From: a virus
IMG/VR virus record: IMGVR_UViG_3300012920_000037
Span: 1 to 62,365 of that record
Length of the DNA: 62,365 bases
Direction: 5' to 3' (one strand)
Every line of letters starts with the position of its first letter. The stretch's first letter is position 1. Under the pieces are notes generated by a model. It saw nothing but the letters and a program-made list of their open reading frames with translations, was not told where the DNA came from and did no database searches. Positions 57,497-62,365 of this stretch are shown here, in pieces. Both the position numbers and the translations under genes were made by a program.

Positions 57497-57693
57497 GAGA
57501 GCTTGTGATCCTCACAGACTGCGAGACAACTGGCTATGAAAACGGAATGATTGGAATAATTACCAAATCTGAGAGACTCGGACCACTATATACTATATAT
57601 TGGGTGCTTATGCCGGATGACACGGAAGTCCCAATGTGGGATAGCGAGTTTGAGGTTATAAGTGAAGGAAGGCGACCTGATAATAGTAGTTGA
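57490..57693 (+). CDS. Small SH3-like beta-barrel protein A
   Basis: 67 aa, starting inside the last codons of the polymerase gene. MVGELVILTDCETTGYENGMIGIITKSERLGPLYTIYWVLMPDDTEVPMWDSEFEVI has the strand-turn pattern of small SH3/KOW-like barrels: a G-D/E-L-V-I first strand, a G-x-I-G-I-I second strand, and a 'YxIYW' third. Three more copies follow in the next 1.7 kb. Function unknown. Confidence 0.6.
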   Translation: MVGELVILTDCETTGYENGMIGIITKSERLGPLYTIYWVLMPDDTEVPMWDSEFEVISEGRRPDNSS

Positions 57694-57880
57694 ATCACTC
57701 CCAGATTGGTACTGGCTTAATTGGACAACGGGGCATGTTGGAGTTATAGTCAAGAAGAGGGCGAACGTGATCAATACAAGAACTCCAATATGTGAAGTCT
57801 TTTTCTTCCACAGCGAAGAAGTCCACCCAGTCCCAGAAAACTTTATGAGAACATTGGTCGAGATAAATGAAGGAAGGTGA
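57662..57880 (+). CDS. Small SH3-like beta-barrel protein B (GTG start)
   Basis: 72 aa. Starts at GTG (MKEGDLIIVVESLPD), overlapping the preceding gene by 32 bases. GHVGVIVKKRANV...CEVFFFHSEEVHPVPENFMRTLVEI gives the strands of the barrel. The first codons are almost the same as those of the next gene (K-E-G-D-L-I-I), pointing to tandem duplication. Confidence 0.55.
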   Translation: MKEGDLIIVVESLPDWYWLNWTTGHVGVIVKKRANVINTRTPICEVFFFHSEEVHPVPENFMRTLVEINEGR

Positions 57881-58073
57881 CTTAATTATAATCACAAGAA
57901 GTCCTTGGGACACACGAGCACTGTTTGGATATAAAAATGGAGACGTTGCAATAATTCTTGAGGTGTTTCCATACCCAACTCAAATAAGTTTACCTTCACT
58001 AAGAGTTTTTATTTTTGCCTCTGAAAAAATAATCACAATACCATTAATATACGCAACAGATTTAGGAGATTAA
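57867..58073 (+). CDS. Small SH3-like beta-barrel protein C
   Basis: 68 aa. MKEGDLIIITRSPWDTRALFGYKNGDVAIILEVFPYPTQISLPSLRVFIFASEKIITIPL has the same fold pattern and the same MKEGDLII start as protein B; DNA identity in the first 25 bases is high. Overlaps protein B by 14 bases and is followed after one base by the tubulin-like gene. Confidence 0.6.
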   Translation: MKEGDLIIITRSPWDTRALFGYKNGDVAIILEVFPYPTQISLPSLRVFIFASEKIITIPLIYATDLGD

Positions 58074-58074
58074 A

Positions 58075-58911
58075 ATGATTCTAGTTGGACTAGGAGAAGC
58101 AGGAAAGAATATTGCAGAACTTTTCAAGCCACACACCAAAAATTATAAAATAATAATTCTTGACGAAAACAACGGTATAGATAAAAAGACTTCCGTTGAA
58201 CAATACGATGAAGAGCCAATCAAATTTAAACAGAGAGGGCTCAAATCTCACGATGAAGCCATTCTGTTTGTTTGTGGGAGTGGTAAGATAGCCGGAGCCT
58301 CTCTGCGCGTCCTAGAGGCCCTGAAGGACTATAGAACGACTGTTTGTTATATCGTTCCTGACCTAGAATTCGCTAGTAAGATGGAACGTCGGAGACACAG
58401 AGTACATTTTGGGGTACTACAGGAGTACACCCGCTCAGGTATGCTACATGAGATGATTATTTTGGACAATAAAACGTTGTTTGGTACCGCTGGGCATGGA
58501 CCAGCATCGAACTACTACGAAAAAGTCAATTTTTTTATTTACAGTACCATTCAAAACTTGATGTACATGAAACACGTTGATCCTGTGTTTGGTAAGTTGC
58601 ACGAGAAGAAAGAAATCTCAAGAATATCAACTATCGGCGTTGGATCACTTGATGCAGATGATGAAAAGTTGATGTATGACCTGCAAAACATTACAGAGTC
58701 AACTTACATGATGAATGTAGATGAGGAAGATTTGGACAATGACCAAAATCTCATTCCAACTTGTCAACAAATTGTTCGAGAAAATAAAAACAAGGAACGA
58801 GAGACCTCATTCGCTATATGGCTGACTGATACCGACAATCACCTTTATTCCATGCACTACACCCACTTCATACAGGAAGAAAATAAAAATGCTTCCGGGA
58901 GTTCCGAATGA
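58075..58911 (+). CDS. Tubulin/FtsZ-superfamily-like protein (divergent)
   Basis: 278 aa. MILVGLGEAGKNIAELFK is a nucleotide-binding Rossmann start comparable with FtsZ (GVGGGGGNAV). LFVCGSGKIAGASLRVLEAL (64-83) occupies the place of the GGGTGSG tubulin signature, and CYIVPDLEFAS, VLQEYTRSGMLHEMIILDN and YYEKVNFFIYSTIQNL continue in the same order as FtsZ/TubZ/PhuZ strands and helices. The canonical TG-TG loop is altered (GSGKIAG), so GTP use is unproven; a Rossmann dehydrogenase-like fold is an alternative. It is read from ATG one base after the previous stop. Confidence 0.45.
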   Translation: MILVGLGEAGKNIAELFKPHTKNYKIIILDENNGIDKKTSVEQYDEEPIKFKQRGLKSHDEAILFVCGSGKIAGASLRVLEALKDYRTTVCYIVPDLEFASKMERRRHRVHFGVLQEYTRSGMLHEMIILDNKTLFGTAGHGPASNYYEKVNFFIYSTIQNLMYMKHVDPVFGKLHEKKEISRISTIGVGSLDADDEKLMYDLQNITESTYMMNVDEEDLDNDQNLIPTCQQIVRENKNKERETSFAIWLTDTDNHLYSMHYTHFIQEENKNASGSSE

Positions 58912-59132
58912 TATTTACTATAGACAGGGAGTTCGCTATGGATAGAATGAAAATTAAATCTGAAATAAATAAGTTATTGAGTATTGAAGAAGGTATCCTT
59001 CTCAAACTCGCATATGAGTCGAGTCATTGTTCCGAGGAGCAATTAAGATATGTATCTAAAAAGATTTTTGAAATAAGCGACATGATTCTCAGACTGAAGA
59101 GGGCACTACTCGAGTTTGATAATGAAAGGTGA
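58908..59132 (+). CDS. Small helical protein
   Basis: 74 aa from an ATG overlapping the previous stop, or 64 aa from ATG at 58938, which has a better GGGAG site. EEGILLKLAYESSHCSEEQLRYVSKKIFEISDMILRLKRALLEF is a helical hairpin. No known family. The stop overlaps the next small gene by 11 bases. Confidence 0.5.
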   Translation: MIFTIDREFAMDRMKIKSEINKLLSIEEGILLKLAYESSHCSEEQLRYVSKKIFEISDMILRLKRALLEFDNER

Positions 59133-59289
59133 TGAAATAGAAGTCGGAGACCGACTTGGACAAATTGTTAGAATCATCTTTACCGTCTTTTCTCGAACAA
59201 CGACAGTAATATTTTTTGACGGAACTAGAACAACAGTCGATCTCAACGAGTATGTTTGGGATAATGAAAAAAAAGTTTGGAAAAAATAA
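59122..59289 (+). CDS. Small SH3-like beta-barrel protein D (55 aa)
   Basis: MKGDEIEVGDRLGQIVRIIFTVFSRTTTVIFFDGTRTTVDLNEYVWDNEKKVWKK has the strands and turns of an SH3-like barrel ('GDRLGQIVRI', 'TTVIFFDGTRTTV', 'DNEKKVW'). It overlaps the end of the previous gene. Together with proteins A-C and the 6.0-kb protein it forms a family of five. Confidence 0.55.
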   Translation: MKGDEIEVGDRLGQIVRIIFTVFSRTTTVIFFDGTRTTVDLNEYVWDNEKKVWKK

Positions 59290-59298
59290 TCATTTTAC

Positions 59299-59327
59299 TT
59301 GACAACCCCTTTTGAATATGTTATAAT
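59299..59327 (+). promoter_or_regulatory. sigma70-type promoter, copy 7 of 9
   Basis: TTGACA at 59299-59304, 17-bp spacer ending in ATGT, TATAAT at 59322-59327, a perfect consensus -10. Confidence 0.85.
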
Positions 59328-59355
59328 AATAGTATAAAGAAAAAGGAGGGATACA

Positions 59356-59433
59356 ATGGAAATTGTTCTTGGAACTACAATCTTTGTATTTGGCTTTACC
59401 TGGTTTTGGTATTGGCTTCATGAAAGATTTTAA
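59356..59433 (+). CDS. 25-residue membrane peptide
   Basis: MEIVLGTTIFVFGFTWFWYWLHERF reads from ATG after AGGAGGG with its own consensus promoter 29 bp upstream and its own stop. The peptide is one hydrophobic, tryptophan-rich helix with a charged end. Such a peptide could insert in the inner membrane. The promoter and Shine-Dalgarno argue that it is a real gene. Confidence 0.6.
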   Translation: MEIVLGTTIFVFGFTWFWYWLHERF

Positions 59434-59451
59434 AAAACTTTATAAAAATAC

Positions 59452-59480
59452 TTGACAAGGTATCAAAACTATGTTACAAT
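59452..59480 (+). promoter_or_regulatory. sigma70-type promoter, copy 8 of 9
   Basis: TTGACA at 59452-59457, 17-bp spacer ending in ATGT, TACAAT at 59475-59480, 31 nt before the next ATG. Confidence 0.8.
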
Positions 59481-59511
59481 ATATTAGTCAAACAACATTC
59501 TTGGAGGAATT

Positions 59512-59769
59512 ATGACAAACACAAATACTATGACCGTATATACTGCAACTTTCACTACTCAACGTGGAGAGCAACGATTAATGAATTTCGTTCGACCATC
59601 TGAGGCACCAAAAGATGTGTTTCCAACTTACTTTCGGACTCGAAATCTGCAGCCGGGCTATGAAACTGTATGGGATATTGATCGTCAACAATTCCGAACA
59701 TTCAATAATAATACCGTCATCGGATCTGTTGTTTCAAACAGCCGAAACGTAATGATTGAGTTGTTCTAA
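59512..59769 (+). CDS. WYL_2 / DUF2693-like small barrel protein
   Basis: 85 aa. YTATFTTQRGEQRLMNFV and LQPGYETVWDIDRQQFRTFNNNTVIGSV recall small Sm/SH3-barrel proteins of the DUF2693 (WYL_2) type, with a 'R-x-M-x-F' second strand and the 'VWDxxxxxFRxFN' turn. Function unknown; phage copies are often early regulators. It is monocistronic, with its own promoter and a strong terminator. Confidence 0.5.
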   Translation: MTNTNTMTVYTATFTTQRGEQRLMNFVRPSEAPKDVFPTYFRTRNLQPGYETVWDIDRQQFRTFNNNTVIGSVVSNSRNVMIELF

Positions 59770-59790
59770 GTACCTTACGTTAGAAAGGCT

Positions 59791-59820
59791 TGCGCCCTGC
59801 CTGAAAAGGGCGCACTTTTT
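59791..59820 (+). terminator. Intrinsic terminator
   Basis: TGCGCCCT, 8-nt loop, AGGGCGCA, then CTTTTT: eight perfect pairs. Confidence 0.93.
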
Positions 59821-59873
59821 ACAAAACTCAAAATTCCCAAAATTTTTTTTTGACCATTTTTTGAGATTTTTAC

Positions 59874-59902
59874 TTGACAAACCATTTTGAATATGTTATA
59901 AT
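59874..59902 (+). promoter_or_regulatory. sigma70-type promoter, copy 9 of 9 (gp32 promoter)
   Basis: TTGACA at 59874-59879, 17-bp spacer ending in ATGT, TATAAT at 59897-59902, a perfect consensus promoter. Confidence 0.87.
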
Positions 59903-59908
59903 ATTATA

Positions 59909-60002
59909 TAACGAAACGACTTTAATCGGGGGCGGGATGAAAAACTAGCCTGCCTACCTTAGTGATAACACACAAAAAAATAACCAACCTTAGGAGTAAA
60001 TT
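59909..60002 (+). promoter_or_regulatory. Long structured leader of the gp32 mRNA, possible translational operator
   Basis: About 90 nt lie between promoter and ATG, far longer than other leaders here. It holds a hairpin GGCGGG-N12-CCTGCC (59931-59954), an unstructured A-rich stretch (CACACAAAAAAATAACC) and two copies of ACCTTAG (59956-59962 and 59987-59993), the second touching the AGGAG site. A structured element followed by an A-rich tract near the start resembles the gp32 autoregulatory site of T4. Confidence 0.45.
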
Positions 60003-60776
60003 ATGGCTATTAATATAGAAGCAATGCGAGCGAAGCTCGAACAATCAAAGAACGGAAAGAAGGCATCTGGTAAGAATTCTACCATGTGGAAGCCCCAAGC
60101 TGGAGCGCAACACATTCGAATCCTCCCCACAGCAGATGGCGACCCGTTCCGTGAATTCCACTTTCACTACAATGTAGGAAAGAACCCTGGGATCTACTGT
60201 AACAAGCGAAATGATGGTGGCGAATGCCCTATCTGTGACTTCGCATCTAAACTTTGGCGAGAAGGTACTGAAACAGACGATCAAAACCTCAAGAACGAAG
60301 CTAAAAAATTATTCGCTCGAAAGCGATATTATTCACCGGTACTGGTTCGTGGAAGTGAATCGGAAGGTGTAAAAATCTGGGCTTATGGAAAGACTGCATA
60401 TGAAACCTTGTTGGGCTATGTGCTTGATCCTGATTATGGAGACATCACAGACCCTCAAACTGGTACAGATATTAAGTTAACTTACACACTTGCATCTGGA
60501 CCCGGCGCCTTCCCTAAAACCGCTCTACAACCTCGTCGTCGCCCATCCATTTTGTGCGATGATAGTGTTGGAAACTGCGAAGAGTTACTTGACTCTGTTC
60601 CAGTTATCGACAACCTGTTTGATGTTAAAACAGTTGATGAAGTGCGGGCTCTGCTGGATGGTTACCTGTCCTCCGACTCTTCAGCAGAAGCCTCTTCTTC
60701 AGAAACTCGAAGAGGAAAACAGCAAACAGGTCAGGATGTAGACAAAGCTTTTGCAGCGTTTATGAATGATGAATAA
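60003..60776 (+). CDS. 32: Single-stranded DNA-binding protein (gp32)
   Basis: 257 aa. A basic N-terminal region (LEQSKNGKKASGKNSTMWKP, cf. LAST motif), an OB-fold core with a zinc site (H53/H55, C66, C75, C78 in HFHYNVGKNPGIYCNKRNDGGECPIC), strand text such as RYYSPVLVRGSESEGVKIWAYGKTAYETLLGYV, and the acidic C terminus DVDKAFAAFMNDE that recruits partner proteins. It binds replication intermediates. Monocistronic: dedicated promoter, long leader, terminator. Confidence 0.93.
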   Translation: MAINIEAMRAKLEQSKNGKKASGKNSTMWKPQAGAQHIRILPTADGDPFREFHFHYNVGKNPGIYCNKRNDGGECPICDFASKLWREGTETDDQNLKNEAKKLFARKRYYSPVLVRGSESEGVKIWAYGKTAYETLLGYVLDPDYGDITDPQTGTDIKLTYTLASGPGAFPKTALQPRRRPSILCDDSVGNCEELLDSVPVIDNLFDVKTVDEVRALLDGYLSSDSSAEASSSETRRGKQQTGQDVDKAFAAFMNDE

Positions 60777-60805
60777 GTCGTAGACCTCCTGTGTTGTAGG
60801 GAACC

Positions 60806-60847
60806 GCCGCTCGCCCTTGGTTATAAAGGAGCGGCTTTTATTTTTTG
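60806..60847 (+). terminator. Intrinsic terminator after gp32
   Basis: GCCGCTC, 16-nt loop, GAGCGGC, then TTTTATTTTTT. Confidence 0.9.
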
Positions 60848-60863
60848 ACTTTATATGATTTAT

Positions 60864-60880
60864 GGACAATTGGATTGTCC
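60864..60880 (+). promoter_or_regulatory. Inverted repeat, candidate operator / ParB-type site 1
   Basis: GGACAAT-TGG-ATTGTCC is a perfect 7-bp inverted repeat, about 50 bp before the ParB-like gene. Confidence 0.45.
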
Positions 60881-60888
60881 AAAAAATG

Positions 60889-60906
60889 CTTGATGGGTTT
60901 ATCAAG
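60889..60906 (+). promoter_or_regulatory. Inverted repeat, candidate operator site 2
   Basis: CTTGAT-GGGTTT-ATCAAG, a perfect 6-bp inverted repeat, between the first repeat and the start codon. Confidence 0.4.
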
Positions 60907-60929
60907 TAGCTATTAACAACGGAGTAGTT

Positions 60930-62087
60930 ATGAACGTAGCAAATAAAAAACAGTACACATCTGAAGTAACAGAGCAGTACAAAGAACAAACATCGGATCG
61001 CTCAATCAGATACACGATTGAAGAAAACATTGAAACGTATCCGGAGATTCTAAATGATTTTATAGAATGGAAATCAAAACAGAAAGTCTTAAGGATTATC
61101 CCCACTTTCAAATCAGTAATGCACGAAAACTTCCTATTTCCTCTTTTCGACATTCGAAATGCAGAAATCCGAGAAGACTGGGGACAAAGAAATGCTTTAC
61201 TAGAAGAAGGTCGCAAGGCAAAGATTCTAAGCATGGCTAAAAACTTCGACCCTAAATTGTTTGAACCAATTAGTGTTGATTACATCGCGTCACTCGATAT
61301 ATTTATTATCCGAGATGGCGGAGGAAGATCGCATGCCGCAATGATGAATGGAATTTTCCATGTACCAGCAATTGTTAGATATGTATCATCAGCTGATGAA
61401 AGTAGAAACCTATTCATGACCCAAGATAAGAACTCAGCAACGATTTCAAAGTACGATAAGTTTCTTCAGGACTTGGCGGATATCAATAGTGCTAGACACA
61501 ACAAAGCAGCAGATACATTTGCACTTGCTAAGTCATCTGGAATTAGTTTGCATAATAGCCACTCTAGTGTCGACACTCCATTGATTGAAGGTCTTGGAAT
61601 CCTTCAAAAGATGCTTGGAAAAGATATTTCCGGCGATCCAAAGGGAACCAAGTGGGGCCACCGATCCGGTTCAAACATTGTGAAAGCGATTGATGTAATT
61701 AAAGAAGTCTTTCCGAAAATAGAAGAGATACCAGTATCAACACTGTATGCACTCACTGCTTTTATCCACATGTCTCAGAACAGAATTCCATCAGGTAATC
61801 GTGGACATGAGAGACTAGTAGAATTTATAAGTCGAGTCAAGCAATCTGATTCAAAACTATCAGACTTAAACTCATGGGTTACGGTCCTCAAGTATGATTC
61901 TTCTAATAACTACGGAACTTATGGAACAGCAGCCTTAATGAGAAAATGGAACGAAGTTTTCAAGATGGCGAACAAAGGAAAGAAGGCGAAAGGCTTCTAC
62001 AAGTTTGTAACTTGGACAGACGTAGAGATTGATATCATAAGCAGAACGGTAATTCCTTTTGCTAGAGACGAGTCTCTTTACAAATAA
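60930..62087 (+). CDS. ParB/sulfiredoxin-fold protein
   Basis: 385 aa. KNFDPKLFEPISVDYIASLDIFIIRDGGGRSHAAMMNGIFHVPAIVRYV (about 101-150) follows the ParB N-terminal domain layout (strand, then D-G-x-x-R/H-R helix, then 'vpaiv'). The usual GxxRR/DGxHR is here RDGGGRSHAA (D129). The C-terminal two thirds are helical and unfamiliar. Phage ParB-fold proteins can be DNA-binding CTPases, nucleases or phosphotransferases. Two inverted repeats just upstream could be its binding sites. Confidence 0.6.
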   Translation: MNVANKKQYTSEVTEQYKEQTSDRSIRYTIEENIETYPEILNDFIEWKSKQKVLRIIPTFKSVMHENFLFPLFDIRNAEIREDWGQRNALLEEGRKAKILSMAKNFDPKLFEPISVDYIASLDIFIIRDGGGRSHAAMMNGIFHVPAIVRYVSSADESRNLFMTQDKNSATISKYDKFLQDLADINSARHNKAADTFALAKSSGISLHNSHSSVDTPLIEGLGILQKMLGKDISGDPKGTKWGHRSGSNIVKAIDVIKEVFPKIEEIPVSTLYALTAFIHMSQNRIPSGNRGHERLVEFISRVKQSDSKLSDLNSWVTVLKYDSSNNYGTYGTAALMRKWNEVFKMANKGKKAKGFYKFVTWTDVEIDIISRTVIPFARDESLYK

Positions 62088-62103
62088 ATAAATAAACCGC
62101 AGG

Positions 62104-62130
62104 AAGGCACGGGTCACAGGTGCCTTATTA
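62104..62130 (+). terminator. Weak hairpin between ParB-like and lipoprotein genes
   Basis: AAGGCAC-GGGTCACAG-GTGCCTT followed by ATTAATT, a seven-pair stem with only a poor T-run, perhaps an attenuator. Confidence 0.55.
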
Positions 62131-62154
62131 ATTACTAATGCTATAGGAGCAAAA

Positions 62155-62298
62155 ATGACTACACTATTAATGACCCTACTCTTCGCATGCGGAGAGAAAG
62201 AGGAGGAAACAGATACAGCAATTGAAGAGATTGAAGAAGCTGTTGAAGAAACCCCTGAAGAAGAAGCTGAAGATACAGCGGCTTCCGAGGAGGAGTAA
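62155..62298 (+). CDS. Small acidic lipoprotein (47 aa)
   Basis: MTTLLMTLLFACGEKEEETDTA: a short signal peptide with lipobox L-F-A-C, then an almost purely acidic tail (EEAVEETPEEEAEDTAASEEE). GGAGC precedes the ATG. Like the 5.1-kb lipoprotein it lacks basic residues before the hydrophobic core. Function unknown; surface charge modification or exclusion is possible. The stop abuts the next start. Confidence 0.6.
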   Translation: MTTLLMTLLFACGEKEEETDTAIEEIEEAVEETPEEEAEDTAASEEE

Positions 62299-62365
62299 AT
62301 GACTAAGGCAGGAAAGATCGACATTAACTCGATGAAGAAATTCGTCAACAAAAAAGTTGGGCTAG
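62299..62365 (+). CDS. RecA/UvsX-like recombinase, N-terminal fragment (cut by window edge)
   Basis: Only MTKAGKIDINSMKKFVNKKVGL is present. Such an 'IDIxxxKxxVNKKxG' start is familiar to me from phage RecA-like recombinases, and it fits next to SSB and resolvase genes, but 22 residues cannot establish this. GAGGAG within the preceding gene provides the ribosome site. Confidence 0.3.
   Translation, partial: MTKAGKIDINSMKKFVNKKVGL

Overview
This window is a contiguous 62 kb piece of a large tailed phage with a contractile tail, related to but divergent from the T4 superfamily. Every gene I can support is on the + strand. The AT-rich composition, the dense gene packing with many ATGA/TAATG overlaps and the mix of T4-type structural genes with unusual accessory genes suggest an uncultured, probably marine, phage of a Gram-negative host. 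Two phage lipoproteins and one exported lysis-type protein carry very short signal peptides without basic residues. One lipoprotein also has an EP/EPS-type repeat after its lipobox. This recalls Myxococcota/'Deltaproteobacteria' secretory proteins, but it is only a weak hint about the host.

Layout. (i) 1-12 kb, replication/recombination and accessory genes: RuvC-like resolvase end, HIGH-type nucleotidyltransferase, gp61-type primase, pol-beta-type nucleotidyltransferase, tRNA-Ala(UGC), Smr domain protein, lipoprotein, a single-chain gp47/gp46 (Mre11-Rad50) fusion and a membrane/lysis-like cassette. (ii) 12-23 kb, head start: terminase gp17, portal gp20, accessory genes, prohead protease gp21 and a ribosomal protein bS21 homologue. 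(iii) 23-39 kb: surface/fibre proteins (several with LamG-like domains), scaffold gp22, major capsid gp23 and a 1,432-aa adhesin. (iv) 39-56 kb: neck (13/14/15-like), sheath gp18, two gp19-type tube proteins, gp26/51-like baseplate protein, tape measure and baseplate. (v) 56-62 kb: short family-A DNA polymerase, small beta-barrel proteins, tubulin-like protein, gp32-type SSB, ParB-like protein, small lipoprotein and the start of a RecA/UvsX-like gene.

The most striking signal is a recurring N-terminal tag. At least nine otherwise unrelated proteins begin with variants of MKLTKETLKRIIKEEL, and four more begin with a second helix of the type ..L.ESWRKFLNES. Nearly all are followed by an [ILMF]-x-E|[S/A/G] site, the kind of site cut by T4-type gp21 proteases; the same kind of site (LRE|S) sits at the expected place in this phage's gp23. 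I infer that these are capsid-targeting sequences and that the tagged proteins are packaged in the head and possibly injected. The payloads include four GNAT-fold paralogues, a 2H-phosphoesterase-like protein (two HxT motifs), a papain-like Cys/His/Asp protein and a glycine-zipper membrane protein, which would amount to an arsenal of virion-borne effectors.

Regulation is readable. Nine near-identical host-type promoters (TTGACA, exactly 17 bp, then an RTGT-preceded -10) stand before accessory and replication genes. A different motif, ACTATTTA, lies 16-33 nt before the start codons of virion and lysis-like genes and is a candidate late promoter. Strong intrinsic terminators separate the fibre, scaffold, capsid and neck blocks. 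No stretch longer than about 235 bp lacks a gene, and I see no CRISPR array, insertion sequence or integrase.
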